A stretch of 64,000 bases of DNA from Poseidonocella pacifica. GTDB taxonomy: Bacteria; Pseudomonadota; Alphaproteobacteria; Rhodobacterales; Rhodobacteraceae. The translations under genes and the position numbers were made by a program. The number at the start of each line of letters is the position of its first letter. Within the stretch, counting starts at the first letter, position 1. Under the pieces are notes generated by a model, which had not been told where the DNA came from, ran no database searches, and saw nothing but the letters and a program-made list of their open reading frames with translations. This document shows, in pieces, positions 45,545 through 54,665 of the stretch. The stretch is taken from positions 340,574 to 404,573 of the forward strand of contig NZ_FOJU01000004.1 in the NCBI RefSeq assembly GCF_900111875.1. The letters are read 5' to 3'.

Positions 45545-46417
45545 CTAGCTGGCGATGGCGCGGCGGCCCTGAACAAAGGCGCGGCGCGGAAACACCAGTG
45601 CAACCTCATCGTCATGAAGTTCGAGGTAGCCCGAGTCTTCGTCCGCAGAGGCGACCCACCACCCGTCGGCGGAAACCACGTCCCCCTGTTCGAGATGCAC
45701 GGCCGAAAGCGCCACCGGCTCTGCCGGGAGGCCCGATACGATCCCTTCCAGCCCGACGAGCGCACCGGCCCGCACCAGAACCTCATGGGCGCCAAAGCAC
45801 AATTCGGCCCGCGCCGAGCGCAACATGACGCGCGTTTCAGCTGAAACCCTGAGGGTGGATAGCGGGTGCAAACCATCCAGCGCACCGGGAGAGATCACCA
45901 CGGGACAGGCTCTGCGTTCCGAGATGAGTTCCGATGGGGAAAGGACGCTCCGAACGATGCCTGCGACTGTCTGATAGCCGTTTTCCCTTGTCAGAACCTT
46001 GTCCCCGGGACGGAGCCATTCGACCGGAACCTGCCCCATCGGTGTTTGCAGCACTGTCCCGGCAAAAAGGCCCGCCGGTCCATTTTCCTCGCCCGCCCCG
46101 TGGTCCCACTCGGACGCTTGGGATGTCTCGTCGAGAATTCGGTAGCTGTTGCCGGGGGTAAGCGGTGCGGACAAAAGAAAGAGGGAGGCGCCATCGGCGA
46201 AGCGGGCAAGCTCTACCCGGCATTCTGTTCCGTCGTCCCCTTCGACCGTCGCACAATGCGCGAGGATTACGGCCTCCGGCGTGCGGCCAGAGCGAGCCAA
46301 AAGCCCTTCGGAGGTGCGAAAGACACGGAAGGTCTCGCCCTTGAGGCGAACGAGACGCTCGGCGGGGTCGTATTGAAACCGCTCCGGGTCGACGCCTGTC
46401 AGGATAAGCTTCTGCAT
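45545..46417 (-). CDS. Hint (hedgehog/intein)-domain protein with degenerate N-terminus
   Basis: A 290-residue protein. Residues about 117-255 follow the Rhodobacteraceae Hint pattern: GTVLQTPMGQVPVEWLRPGD, VLTRENGYQTVAGI, PVVISPGALDGLHP, VMLRSARAELCFGAHEVLV. In active Hint domains a cysteine begins this region (CFxxGT). Here the matching place reads GLFAGT, so autoprocessing is probably lost. The first 115 residues are a separate domain I do not recognise. GGAGGTGG precedes the ATG. Relatives are often exported with RTX-type proteins, but no calcium repeats are seen. Confidence 0.78.
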   Translation of the reverse strand: MQKLILTGVDPERFQYDPAERLVRLKGETFRVFRTSEGLLARSGRTPEAVILAHCATVEGDDGTECRVELARFADGASLFLLSAPLTPGNSYRILDETSQASEWDHGAGEENGPAGLFAGTVLQTPMGQVPVEWLRPGDKVLTRENGYQTVAGIVRSVLSPSELISERRACPVVISPGALDGLHPLSTLRVSAETRVMLRSARAELCFGAHEVLVRAGALVGLEGIVSGLPAEPVALSAVHLEQGDVVSADGWWVASADEDSGYLELHDDEVALVFPRRAFVQGRRAIAS

Positions 46418-46533
46418 GTGCCACCTCCTACATTACACAGGAACCTTGGCGGAAACGCGGTAAAGATATGATGGACGGCGGCAGTTTTTCTTCCAAGTCT
46501 TGCCGTCTGTTGGCGAACGGGGCATGAGAAGCC

Positions 46534-47178
46534 ATGATGCGCCAGCTTGACTATCACACGATCCGCCAGATTTTCACCCGGTTTCAGGAGGCTGATCCAG
46601 CCCCCAAGGGTGAGCTTGACCACGTGAATGCCTATACGCTTCTGGTGGCTGTCGCGCTGTCCGCGCAGGCAACCGACGCTGGCGTCAACCGCGCGACCAA
46701 GGACCTCTTTCCAGTCGTGGACACACCGCAAAAGATGCTCGACCTCGGTGAAGAGGGCCTCATTGAGCATATCAGGACGATCGGCCTTTACCGAAACAAG
46801 GCGAAGAACGTCATGAAGCTGTCGCAGATCCTCGTCGACGATTATGGCGGAGAGGTTCCCAATTCGCGTGCGGCGCTGCAATCCCTTCCCGGTGTGGGGC
46901 GCAAAACGGCGAATGTGGTGCTCAATATGTGGTGGCGTTATCCGGCGCAGGCGGTGGATACGCACATTTTCCGGGTCGGAAATCGGACGGGCATCGCCCC
47001 GGGGAAAAACGTCGACATCGTAGAACGCGCCATCGAGGATAACATTCCCGCCGACTTCCAGCTTCATGCGCATCACTGGCTGATCCTGCATGGACGGTAT
47101 CACTGCAAGGCGCGCAAACCGTTATGTCCGACTTGCATCATCCGCGATCTCTGCCCCTTCGAGGAGAAGACACTATGA
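46534..47178 (+). CDS. nth: Endonuclease III (DNA glycosylase/AP lyase)
   Basis: A 214-residue base-excision repair enzyme for oxidised pyrimidines. The helix-hairpin-helix with the catalytic lysine region is ALQSLPGVGRKTANVVLNM, the catalytic aspartate is in AVDTHIFRVGNRTG, and the C-terminal iron-sulfur cluster has four cysteines (C-x6-C-x2-C-x5-C in the segment around CPTCIIRDLC). The length is typical. It overlaps the adenosine kinase-like gene by four bases (ATGA). Confidence 0.96.
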   Translation: MMRQLDYHTIRQIFTRFQEADPAPKGELDHVNAYTLLVAVALSAQATDAGVNRATKDLFPVVDTPQKMLDLGEEGLIEHIRTIGLYRNKAKNVMKLSQILVDDYGGEVPNSRAALQSLPGVGRKTANVVLNMWWRYPAQAVDTHIFRVGNRTGIAPGKNVDIVERAIEDNIPADFQLHAHHWLILHGRYHCKARKPLCPTCIIRDLCPFEEKTL

Positions 47179-48167
47179 AAAAGTACCAGGTCGTCGGCAT
47201 CGGCAATGCCATCGTCGATGTGCTCACCCAGTGCGACGACAGTTTCCTCGACATGATGGATATCCAGAAGGGGATCATGCAACTCGTGGAGCGGGAGCGG
47301 GCCGAACTGCTCTATGCCTCTATGGATGGACGAGAGCAGGCGGCGGGCGGCTCTGTTGCCAATACCCTCGCGGGGCTGGGAAACCTTGGATTGCGGACGG
47401 CCTTCATCGGGCGCGTGCACGACGATGCTCTGGGGCGCTTCTATTCGGGCGCGCTGGAGGAAGGCGGTACCGATTTCGTCAATCCACCGGTGGCGGGGGG
47501 GGAATTGCCAACCTCGCGGTCGATGATCTTCGTCTCCCCTGATGGTGAGCGCAGCATGAACACCTACCTCGGGATTTCCGCGGAACTTGGGCCCGACGAC
47601 GTTCCCGAAGAGGCGGCGGCGGAGGCAGAAATCGTGTTTCTGGAGGGGTATCTCTTTGACAAGGACAAGGGCAAAGAGGCTTTCGTCCGCACGGCACGAA
47701 CTTGCCGCGCCGCAGGGGGGCGTGCGGGTATCGCGATTTCCGATCCCTTCTGCGTAGAGCGCCATCGCGGCGATTTCCTGACCCTGATCCGGGATGAACT
47801 GGACTATGTCATCGGCAATGAGGCGGAGATCAAATCGCTCTTTGAAGAAGACGATCTCGAAGCAGCGCTGCGAAAAGTCGCCGAGATTTGCGATCTTGTC
47901 GTCTGTACGCGGTCCGGTGACGGGGTTTCAGTGCTTTCCGGCGGCGATCGGGTCGACGTGTCGGTGGAGGCGATTACCCCGATCGATGCGACCGGAGCGG
48001 GGGATCAGTTCGCGGCAGGGTTCCTGTATGGGCTCTCCACGGGGCGCGATATGCAGACCTGCGCACAGATGGGCTGCGTCGCGGCGGGGGAGGTGATCCG
48101 CCACGTGGGCGCAAGACCGCACACGGCGCTCTTGCCGCTTTTCCGGCGCGCAGGGCTGGTGGACTAG
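47175..48167 (+). CDS. PfkB-family kinase, adenosine kinase type
   Basis: A 330-residue PfkB carbohydrate/nucleoside kinase. Early motifs are VVGIGNAIVDVL and AAGGSVANTLAGLGNLG; the ATP/anion-hole signature near the end is ITPIDATGAGDQFAAGFLYG with the catalytic aspartate. Alphaproteobacterial members with this N-terminus are annotated as adenosine kinases, but sugar kinases share the motifs, so the substrate is tentative. Coupled translation with nth is common in this group. The stop is shared as CTAG with the convergent lipase gene. Confidence 0.85.
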   Translation: MKKYQVVGIGNAIVDVLTQCDDSFLDMMDIQKGIMQLVERERAELLYASMDGREQAAGGSVANTLAGLGNLGLRTAFIGRVHDDALGRFYSGALEEGGTDFVNPPVAGGELPTSRSMIFVSPDGERSMNTYLGISAELGPDDVPEEAAAEAEIVFLEGYLFDKDKGKEAFVRTARTCRAAGGRAGIAISDPFCVERHRGDFLTLIRDELDYVIGNEAEIKSLFEEDDLEAALRKVAEICDLVVCTRSGDGVSVLSGGDRVDVSVEAITPIDATGAGDQFAAGFLYGLSTGRDMQTCAQMGCVAAGEVIRHVGARPHTALLPLFRRAGLVD

Positions 48168-48814
48168 GCTGCGATCTCCGGCCAGAATTCGGGCAGATGG
48201 GGCTTGATGCGCGCCTCGCACATGATGTCGATGTACTCCGCGATCCGGTGATCTTCGTAGAAGTTGAGCCCGTCGGGGTTCATCCAATAGACCTTGCCGA
48301 TATGGCGAAAGCCGAGCAGCCCGGGCGGCACCTGCGTGACGAAGTCGTCCGTGCGGCACAGGTTGATCACGTGGTGCTCGTTGCCGATGCCGGTACGCTG
48401 GCGCACCACGCGGGGAGAGGCAAAGGCGACTGTCGGGATGCCGAGGGACGACCCAACGATCTGGGCGGAGGCGGCCCCAAGTGAATGGCCGACGATGAGC
48501 TTGGGCCTTAGCGGTTTGGCAAAGGCGTACACCATCCGTGCATGTTCAAGGAAACCCGCGTGGTAGCGTGCGCCGCTGTCCCCTGAGACGACCTCAAAGC
48601 CATGAGATTCCCCGGGAGAGCGGTTGAACAGGTCAAAGTTGAACTCGAACCAATCGCTGAATTCATTCGTTCCGGGGATGATGAGGACGCCTTCGCGCGT
48701 ATAGTAGGCCTGCACCCCGTTGATATCGATACCCTCCACCACATCAGGCCGGTTGGGTGAGGAATAGAACTGCTGCATGAGATCCGCAGCCCTGAGAAGC
48801 GTAATAGGTTGCAT
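48164..48814 (-). CDS. Class 3 lipase-like alpha/beta hydrolase
   Basis: A 216-residue protein with the nucleophile elbow LIVGHSLGAASAQIVG and preceding YHAGFLEHARMVYAFA, the arrangement of class 3 lipases. Downstream PTVAFASPRVV and NLCRTDDFVTQVPP supply the probable catalytic aspartate. There is no signal peptide, so it may act in the cytoplasm or be delivered by another route. The substrate is unknown. Confidence 0.82.
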   Translation of the reverse strand: MQPITLLRAADLMQQFYSSPNRPDVVEGIDINGVQAYYTREGVLIIPGTNEFSDWFEFNFDLFNRSPGESHGFEVVSGDSGARYHAGFLEHARMVYAFAKPLRPKLIVGHSLGAASAQIVGSSLGIPTVAFASPRVVRQRTGIGNEHHVINLCRTDDFVTQVPPGLLGFRHIGKVYWMNPDGLNFYEDHRIAEYIDIMCEARIKPHLPEFWPEIAA

Positions 48815-48932
48815 GGTAAAGGCTCCTGCTTGAATGGCGGGAATTTACCATGATGCCCTGCTGCTCCCTACGCGGGACAACCTGACTTGCCAGAACCGAT
48901 TTCTAGCGCTTTGCAGATGCCAGATATTCTTA

Positions 48933-48956
48933 GCGGCGCCCAAAGTCAGGCGCCGC
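48933..48956 (-). terminator. Hairpin downstream of the sulfotransferase gene
   Basis: GCGGCGCC (48933-48940) and GGCGCCGC (48949-48956) form a perfect 8-bp GC stem with an eight-base loop, about 36 bases beyond the sulfotransferase stop. The bases after it on the minus strand are TAAGAATAT, only mildly T-rich. Confidence 0.5.
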
Positions 48957-48991
48957 GCAATGTAGATTTTCACGCATGGGGCGGCGTCTGA

Positions 48992-49900
48992 CTAGTCGCC
49001 GAGTTTGGCGTGAACCTCATCGAGGTCGATCTCACCGATGGGCGCCGAGCGCCCCGGATCCTTGGGATCATAGCGGAAAAGGTCAAAGTCGCGTTTGTAG
49101 ATTTCATAGACCAGATGCATCGACAGGTCGTCGAAATAGTCCGCCACCGGATGGGCGCGTTTTGGCCCGTGGTCGGCGCTCTCGTTGAACCGGGGGATCG
49201 ACCCGAGGTCTACCGAATGGGGCGACTTGATGGTGTCGAGCACCCCCTGCATCCCTTCGTTGAACCGTTCCGTCCAGAAGATCCGGTCGTAGCGTCCGCC
49301 ATTGGAAATGAAGGTGGAGATATGGCCCGACTGCGCTGACCAGTGGATGTCCGGGTCGATCGGTTTGCGGAAGGCGATGGTGTCCCGGGCAAAGAGTAGA
49401 AAGCGCCGAAAGCTCTTGATCTGGTCGAACTCTTCGGTGCCATCGGGGCCACCGACCTCAACGCCATACTTCTGCATCACCATGGGAACGAGGTTGCCGC
49501 GATAGCGACCGCCATTGCGCTGCACGCCGCAGATTTTGTCAAAGAAGGCCGACAGGATGCGGCTGTATGGGTTTCGTACGGCCGTGAAAGCCGGGGACCG
49601 ATGCTCGGCGACGTTCGATTCTATGAGCGGCTGGCTGCCATCCTGGGCCCATTTGTGCAGACCGCCTTGCGCATCATGGATGTCGCCTTTGTAAAACGCG
49701 CCGTGATCGGAGTAATACAGGATCTGTCCGATGGTCGAGCAGGCACATTTGGGAACGACGCGGTATACGACGCTCTCACTTTCGGTCATCCATGTACCGG
49801 GGAAACCCATCCGACTGTTCCGCTTCTTCTTTTCATCTGTCTTTGACATCTGGGCCATCAAGTCTTGAAAATGGGTAAAACTTTTCAACAAATGACCCAT
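48992..49900 (-). CDS. Sulfotransferase-family protein (Sulfotransfer_2 type)
   Basis: A 302-residue protein. VVYRVVPKCACSTIGQILY is the 5'-PSB loop that binds the sulfate donor PAPS, with the lysine and the CACST pattern of carbohydrate sulfotransferases (HNK-1/chondroitin type). FTAVRNPYSRILSAFFDKI is the 3'-phosphate-binding helix. No signal peptide or membrane anchor is present. It is divergent, across 67 bases, from a core-2-type glycosyltransferase gene, suggesting that the two modify one surface glycan. An alternative ATG lies 15 codons in. Confidence 0.83.
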   Translation of the reverse strand: MGHLLKSFTHFQDLMAQMSKTDEKKKRNSRMGFPGTWMTESESVVYRVVPKCACSTIGQILYYSDHGAFYKGDIHDAQGGLHKWAQDGSQPLIESNVAEHRSPAFTAVRNPYSRILSAFFDKICGVQRNGGRYRGNLVPMVMQKYGVEVGGPDGTEEFDQIKSFRRFLLFARDTIAFRKPIDPDIHWSAQSGHISTFISNGGRYDRIFWTERFNEGMQGVLDTIKSPHSVDLGSIPRFNESADHGPKRAHPVADYFDDLSMHLVYEIYKRDFDLFRYDPKDPGRSAPIGEIDLDEVHAKLGD

Positions 49901-49967
49901 GTTCAGCCTTCGTTCAAGGTGCTCACCCTAGGTTGCAACAAAACTGCGCTGCCGGAACACATTGCCA

Positions 49968-51536
49968 ATGGCTGAAATCGCCTATCTGCTTCTCTGCCAC
50001 AAGGATCCGGGGGCCATTATCGCCCAAGCCCGCCAGCTTGTTGCGGGGGGCGACGCCGTTGCAATTCACTATGACCGCAACGGCGAGGGCTATGATCAAC
50101 TGCGTGACGCGGTTACGGGAGATGCGCGGATCGCGCTCGTTCCGCGGGTCCGCTGTGGGTGGGGGGAGTGGTCTCTGGTACGTGCAACGCTTAACGCCAT
50201 TTCAACGGCCTTGCAGGCGTTTCCCAGTGCCACCCATCTTTATCTCATCTCCGGCGATTGCCAGCCGATCAAATCGGCACGCTTCATTCAAGACTACTTG
50301 GATGAACGACCGGTGGATTTCATCGAGAACCACGATTTTCTGGAAAGCGACTGGATCCGAACAGGGATCAAGGAAGAGCGGCTCGTCTATCGACACTATT
50401 TCAACGAGCGAGCCCAAAAATGGCTCTTTTACGCCAGCCTTGCCCTACAGGAGCGGATGGGGCTGCGCCGTGCCATCCCTGCGGACCTGCAGGTTCGTGT
50501 CGGCAGCCAATGGTGGTGTCTGCGTCGGCAAACTGCCGAGCAGGTGCTGGACTTCATCCGCCGGCGTCGTGACGTGGTTCGCTTCTTTCGCACGAGCTGG
50601 ATCCCGGACGAGACCTTCTTTCAGACAATCGTTCGCCACCTCGTCCCCGGCGAAGAGGTCATGAACAGAACGCCGACGTTCCTCATGTTTTCGGACTATG
50701 GGATGCCGGTACAGTTTCACAATGACCACTTTGACCTTCTGGTGGGTCAGGACGCTCTCTTCGCTCGCAAGATCAGTGCGGAGGCATTGGAATTGAAGGC
50801 GCGACTGAGCGAGACCTATACTTCGGATGATGCGGCCTTTCAGATCATCGGCGAAGGGCACCGCCTTCATTCTTTCCTGACCTCCCGCGGAAGGATCGGC
50901 CGTCGCTTCGGCAGCCGCTTCTGGGAAAGAGAGTCCACGCTGGGCCGGCATCGAGAGTTGATGATCGTTGCATGCAAGAAGTGGCACGTCGCCAAGAAGC
51001 TTGTCGCGCGTATCCGGGACCGGACAGGAATGCCCGCGGTGGAGTACCTGTTCAATGAGGTGGAGGCCGGCCTTCCCGATATGGGCGGCATTGAAACCAG
51101 CCTGTCCAAACGCATGCGGCATTGCCGCGCCTTGGTGCGGATGCTGTTCGATCATTTTGGCAGCGACCGGTTGATCGTTTGCGTGGATCCAGCCGACATT
51201 TCGTTACTGCAAGACTTCTACGGAGACCGAGCGCGGATCCGGTTGCTGGAGGTCGAGTGCCAGTTCTCAGATAGCTATCTGGCCGGTCATGCGCGCCGTA
51301 TCGGCCTCGCAGGAACAGGAACGCCCGCCGCGGCACTTGCCAAGATCTTGCCGACGATCAGACAGGACATTCTGAGCGAGACAGATCGCATGCAGGATTC
51401 CGATTTTCCGGGGCACTTTCACTTGCGCGAAGGGGCTCCTGTGATTGAGAATGCGACCGCGCTGGCCGAGTTTCTTGCGATCTCGCAAGAGGCGGCGCAT
51501 GACATTGCCACGACCGAACACTTATTCGCTGATTGA
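49968..51536 (+). CDS. Core-2/I-branching-type glycosyltransferase with C-terminal DUF5928-like region
   Basis: A 522-residue protein. Residues 1-250 resemble GT14 beta-1,6-N-acetylglucosaminyltransferases: EIAYLLLCHKDPGAI, AIHYDRNGE, HLYLISGDCQPIKSA, SQWWCLRRQTAEQVL and SWIPDETFFQTI. The remaining 270 residues match my memory of the DUF5928 tail found in roseobacters, of unknown function; it is rich in Arg and predicted helices. It is cytoplasmic with no membrane segment. The ATG at 49968 is preferred to a TTG at 49962. Only a weak GGAA precedes it. The HIT gene follows after nine bases. Confidence 0.8.
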   Translation: MAEIAYLLLCHKDPGAIIAQARQLVAGGDAVAIHYDRNGEGYDQLRDAVTGDARIALVPRVRCGWGEWSLVRATLNAISTALQAFPSATHLYLISGDCQPIKSARFIQDYLDERPVDFIENHDFLESDWIRTGIKEERLVYRHYFNERAQKWLFYASLALQERMGLRRAIPADLQVRVGSQWWCLRRQTAEQVLDFIRRRRDVVRFFRTSWIPDETFFQTIVRHLVPGEEVMNRTPTFLMFSDYGMPVQFHNDHFDLLVGQDALFARKISAEALELKARLSETYTSDDAAFQIIGEGHRLHSFLTSRGRIGRRFGSRFWERESTLGRHRELMIVACKKWHVAKKLVARIRDRTGMPAVEYLFNEVEAGLPDMGGIETSLSKRMRHCRALVRMLFDHFGSDRLIVCVDPADISLLQDFYGDRARIRLLEVECQFSDSYLAGHARRIGLAGTGTPAAALAKILPTIRQDILSETDRMQDSDFPGHFHLREGAPVIENATALAEFLAISQEAAHDIATTEHLFAD

Positions 51537-51545
51537 GGAGCGCGC

Positions 51546-51911
51546 ATGGCTTACGCCTATGACGACGAGAACATCTTCGCCAAGATCCTGCGTGGGGAGA
51601 TCCCGAACAAGACCGTGCTCGAGACAGAGCATTGCCTTGCCTTTGAGGATATCGCGCCCAAGGCGCCGGTCCATGTGCTCGTCATCCCCAAGGGGCCGTA
51701 TGTTTGCTACGATCACTTCGCCGACGAAGCGAGCGACGAGGAGATCGTAGATTTCGTGAGGACAATCGGTGAGATCAGCCGCATGACCGGTGTCGTCGAA
51801 GATGGGTTCCGCGTCATTTCGAACGCCAAGCATAACGGGGCGCAGGAAGTGCCGCATTTGCACGTCCATGTCCTTGGCGGCAAGCATATGGGGCCGATGG
51901 TCACCGTCTAG
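51546..51911 (+). CDS. HIT-family nucleotide-binding protein (HinT-like)
   Basis: A 121-residue protein of the histidine-triad family with VPHLHVHVLGGKHMGPM at the C-terminus (HxHxHxx active site) and IFAKILRGEIPNKTVLE at the N-terminus. HinT proteins hydrolyse purine nucleoside phosphoramidates such as AMP-lysine. GAGGAG lies upstream of the ATG. It is probably co-transcribed with the glycosyltransferase gene, though no functional link is obvious. Confidence 0.93.
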   Translation: MAYAYDDENIFAKILRGEIPNKTVLETEHCLAFEDIAPKAPVHVLVIPKGPYVCYDHFADEASDEEIVDFVRTIGEISRMTGVVEDGFRVISNAKHNGAQEVPHLHVHVLGGKHMGPMVTV

Positions 51912-52308
51912 CCGTACCAACGCGCATTTTCTTGTTCGACTCGACCGTTCCCTCCCATTTCGTGGGGTGGGTGCTTTCGTTCGGCTTTTGGGCCGGGTGT
52001 CTGAGGGCCAAGTGTGCGCGAATTCGGCGATCTCCTGCAGGACCATCTCGCGCGGCGGTACTTCGAGTTTCAGGGCTATCCTTTGGCGTTCGCTCCACGG
52101 GGATGCCTGTCTGAGCATTTGAGCCTTTTGCACCTCGCTCCGGGTGCTTACGGCTGCGCAGCCTGCAATTGTTTCTCCACCTATGATCGAAATCACTCAT
52201 GACTGCGCCCATACTTGGGGACAGTTTCGCAGAGTATCTGCGAGAATACGGGGAAAGATGATTTAAATAAATCAAAAAGGGCTTGCGAATGGATGGAATC
52301 CTGCAAGT
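51912..52308. other. 397-base gap before the pentose operon regulator
   Basis: A long minus-strand open frame (from about 52196 to inside the HIT gene) has a plausible amino-acid mix (for instance LEVPPREMVLQEIAEFAHTW) but no ribosome site, no recognisable family and it runs through the HIT gene. I do not call it. The last 60 bases are AT-rich and contain two dyads listed separately. Confidence 0.4.
52260..52307 (+). promoter_or_regulatory. Two dyads upstream of the DeoR gene, candidate operator
   Basis: GATTTAAATAAATC (52260-52273) is a perfect inverted repeat with a two-base centre. CTTGC (52282-52286) and GCAAG (52303-52307) flank a second dyad that includes GGAT/ATCC, ending two bases before the first possible start codon. 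DeoR-type regulators usually bind such sites in their own promoter; assignment is by position. Confidence 0.45.
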
Positions 52309-53130
52309 ATGATTGAAGTAGATCAAATGGGAATCGCAATGAGTGAAGGCTCTCGACAAAGGGTGATTTTGGACCTTCTTTTGGAGGAGCCGTTCCTGTC
52401 CGTGAACGATCTCGTTGCGCGTATCGGGGTTTCGCCCGCTACTGTTCGACGCGATATCGACAAGCTGGATGAGCTTGGCCGCGCGCGAAAAGTCTATGGC
52501 GGTGTCGCTTCCATGGATTTCGGCCGGGAAAATGCCTCCGTGGCGCTGCCGTTCAGCGACAACCGGGATATTGCGGTGGACGAGAAACGAGCCATCGGCC
52601 TTGCCGCGGCGGAGCTGGTGCGGGATGGATCGATCATTGTCGTCCACGGCGGCTCCACCTGCTTCCATTTTGGCGCGCAGATCGCCAATCGCAATGTCCG
52701 CGTTCTGACCCATTCGATGCCGCTCGCCAGCTACCTGTCGGAAAACGGGACCTGTCAGTTGACGGTCGGGGGCGGGGATCTTCATCGAGAGCCCGGCATA
52801 CTCTATACGCCGGGGGCCGAAATGCCGGCCTCCTTCTATGCGTCGCAATTTTTCGTCGGCGCGCTTGGTGTGGACGCGCGGGGCATCCTCGAAAGCCATC
52901 CCCTTCTGGTCAAGTTCGTGCGCGATTTCGCCGCCGTGGTGAATGAGGTCGTCCTGTTGGTCGACAGCCGCAAGTTCCACGAACGTCCCCCCACGTCTGC
53001 CCTGCCGCTGAGCCGCATCGCGCGGGTCGTTACCGATGACGGGCTCGAAGATGCCCATGCCAAGATGCTAGAGGACAGCGGTATCGCCATCACGGTGGCA
53101 TCGGTCGCTCGCGAAGGGGCAGCGGCATGA
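52309..53130 (+). CDS. DeoR/GlpR-family regulator of the pentose operon
   Basis: About 273 residues. The N-terminal DeoR helix-turn-helix is [22 protein letters not shown]. The C-terminal sugar-phosphate-sensing domain includes [15 protein letters not shown] and [13 protein letters not shown] and ends with VVTDD. DeoR proteins usually repress sugar catabolic operons and release on binding a phosphorylated sugar, here perhaps L-ribulose-5-phosphate. Three in-frame ATGs (52309, 52327, 52339) are possible; 52339 gives the commonest family N-terminus. It overlaps the ABC ATPase gene by four bases, so it is the first gene of the operon. Confidence 0.88.
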   Translation: MIEVDQMGIAMSEGSRQRVILDLLLEEPFLSVNDLVARIGVSPATVRRDIDKLDELGRARKVYGGVASMDFGRENASVALPFSDNRDIAVDEKRAIGLAAAELVRDGSIIVVHGGSTCFHFGAQIANRNVRVLTHSMPLASYLSENGTCQLTVGGGDLHREPGILYTPGAEMPASFYASQFFVGALGVDARGILESHPLLVKFVRDFAAVVNEVVLLVDSRKFHERPPTSALPLSRIARVVTDDGLEDAHAKMLEDSGIAITVASVAREGAAA

Positions 53131-54665
53131 GCGGCCCCGTCCTTCAGATGCGCGGCATCTCCAAAACCTTTGGCCCGGTCCGGGCGCTCAATGACGTGTC
53201 GCTAGTCGTGAACCCCGGAGAGACCCACTCGCTGATGGGAGAGAACGGGGCGGGCAAATCCACCCTGATGAAAATCCTTTCCGGCGCGCATGTTCCCGAT
53301 CCGGGTGGTGAGATCCTTGTAGACGGTAAAAAGCTGCCCTTCGGCAATCCAAGGACGTCCAAGCAATTTGGAATCGCGGTCATCTATCAGGAGTTGTCGC
53401 TCGCTCCGAATCTCAGCGTTGCCCAGAACATCTTTCTTGGGGAAGAAAGCGCGCGCGGCGGCATCGTGAACCGAGCCGAGATGCGGCGTAAATCGCAGGA
53501 AATTCTGGACCGGCTGGGTGTCAGCTTCCGTCCCTCAACTCTCGTTGCCCGGCTTTCGCTGGGGGAGCGGCAATTGGTCGAGATCGCGCGCGCCATCTCA
53601 TTGAACTCGAAAATCCTCGTGATGGATGAGCCGACCACATCGCTCTCGAGTCGCGAAACGGAGAAGCTGTTTGATGTGATCGCAAGTCTCAAGGCCGATG
53701 GGATTGCGATCATCTACATCTCCCACCGAATGGATGAGATCTATCGCCTCTCCGATCGGTGCTCGGTGCTGCGGGATGGCGGTTATGTTGGCACGCTGGA
53801 CCGGGACGAACTGGATGCGACGCGGCTGGTCAAAATGATGGTCGGCCGTGATGTGAGCTCATTCTACAAAAAGGACCACGTTCCGACGGCAAGCGACCGC
53901 GAGGTCGTGATGTCGGTCGAGGGATTGGGCGACGGGCGATCCGTGAACGAGTGCTCGTTTCAGGTTCACCGAGGCGAGGTTCTGGGGATCGCGGGGCTGG
54001 TCGGGTCGGGTCGAACGGAACTGCTGCGCCTGATTTTCGGGGCTGATCCGGCGGTTTCGGGCCGCGTCATGCTTGATGGGCGGGATGTAACGCCAAAGAC
54101 CCCGCGCGCCGCGCTGGATGCGGGGATCGCCTATCTTACCGAGGATCGGAAGGGGCTCGGGCTTTTTCTCGATATGACCATTGCGGACAATATCAGCATG
54201 GCCGTCGCCGACCGGGATGCGCGCCGCTTTGGCCGACGAAACTTTGCAAAAGCGCGGGAGAGGGCGCGCGGCGCGGTAGACGCGCTCGGTATCCGCGCCG
54301 CCTCGTTGCGCCAGACCGTCGGGGCGCTTTCTGGAGGCAACCAGCAAAAGGCACTGCTTGGGCGTTTGCTCGAAGCGGGGCCGCGGGTGCTGCTTCTCGA
54401 CGAGCCAACGCGGGGGGTGGATGTCGGCGCCAAATCCGAGTTGTACCGACTTATCGACCGGCTCGCACAAGAGGGCATGGCCATCGTGATGGTCTCCAGT
54501 GAACTGCCGGAGATCATCGGTATCGCTGACCGCTGCCTCGTCATGCGCGAAGGCGCGATCGTCGGAACAGTTTCGGCAAGTCCAGACACTCCAATCAGCC
54601 AAGAAGCCATCATGGCCTATTCCACCGGGTCATCAGGATCCGTTCAGCAGGAGGTTACCCTGTGA
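53127..54665 (+). CDS. Sugar ABC transporter ATP-binding protein (RbsA/AraG type)
   Basis: A 512-residue protein with two fused ATPase domains. The first has a complete Walker [15 protein letters not shown], signature [14 protein letters not shown] and Walker [12 protein letters not shown]. The second has the degenerate [13 protein letters not shown], with [15 protein letters not shown] and [16 protein letters not shown], normal for monosaccharide importers. It powers uptake with the permease and binding protein that follow. It overlaps the permease gene as GTGA. Confidence 0.94.
   Translation: MSGPVLQMRGISKTFGPVRALNDVSLVVNPGETHSLMGENGAGKSTLMKILSGAHVPDPGGEILVDGKKLPFGNPRTSKQFGIAVIYQELSLAPNLSVAQNIFLGEESARGGIVNRAEMRRKSQEILDRLGVSFRPSTLVARLSLGERQLVEIARAISLNSKILVMDEPTTSLSSRETEKLFDVIASLKADGIAIIYISHRMDEIYRLSDRCSVLRDGGYVGTLDRDELDATRLVKMMVGRDVSSFYKKDHVPTASDREVVMSVEGLGDGRSVNECSFQVHRGEVLGIAGLVGSGRTELLRLIFGADPAVSGRVMLDGRDVTPKTPRAALDAGIAYLTEDRKGLGLFLDMTIADNISMAVADRDARRFGRRNFAKARERARGAVDALGIRAASLRQTVGALSGGNQQKALLGRLLEAGPRVLLLDEPTRGVDVGAKSELYRLIDRLAQEGMAIVMVSSELPEIIGIADRCLVMREGAIVGTVSASPDTPISQEAIMAYSTGSSGSVQQEVTL

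Noticed and set aside
51522..52196. Minus-strand open frame across the HIT gene and the upstream gap
   Set aside because: About half runs antisense to a clear HIT gene, there is no ribosome site and I recognise no family; it could be a gene remnant but the evidence is too thin.
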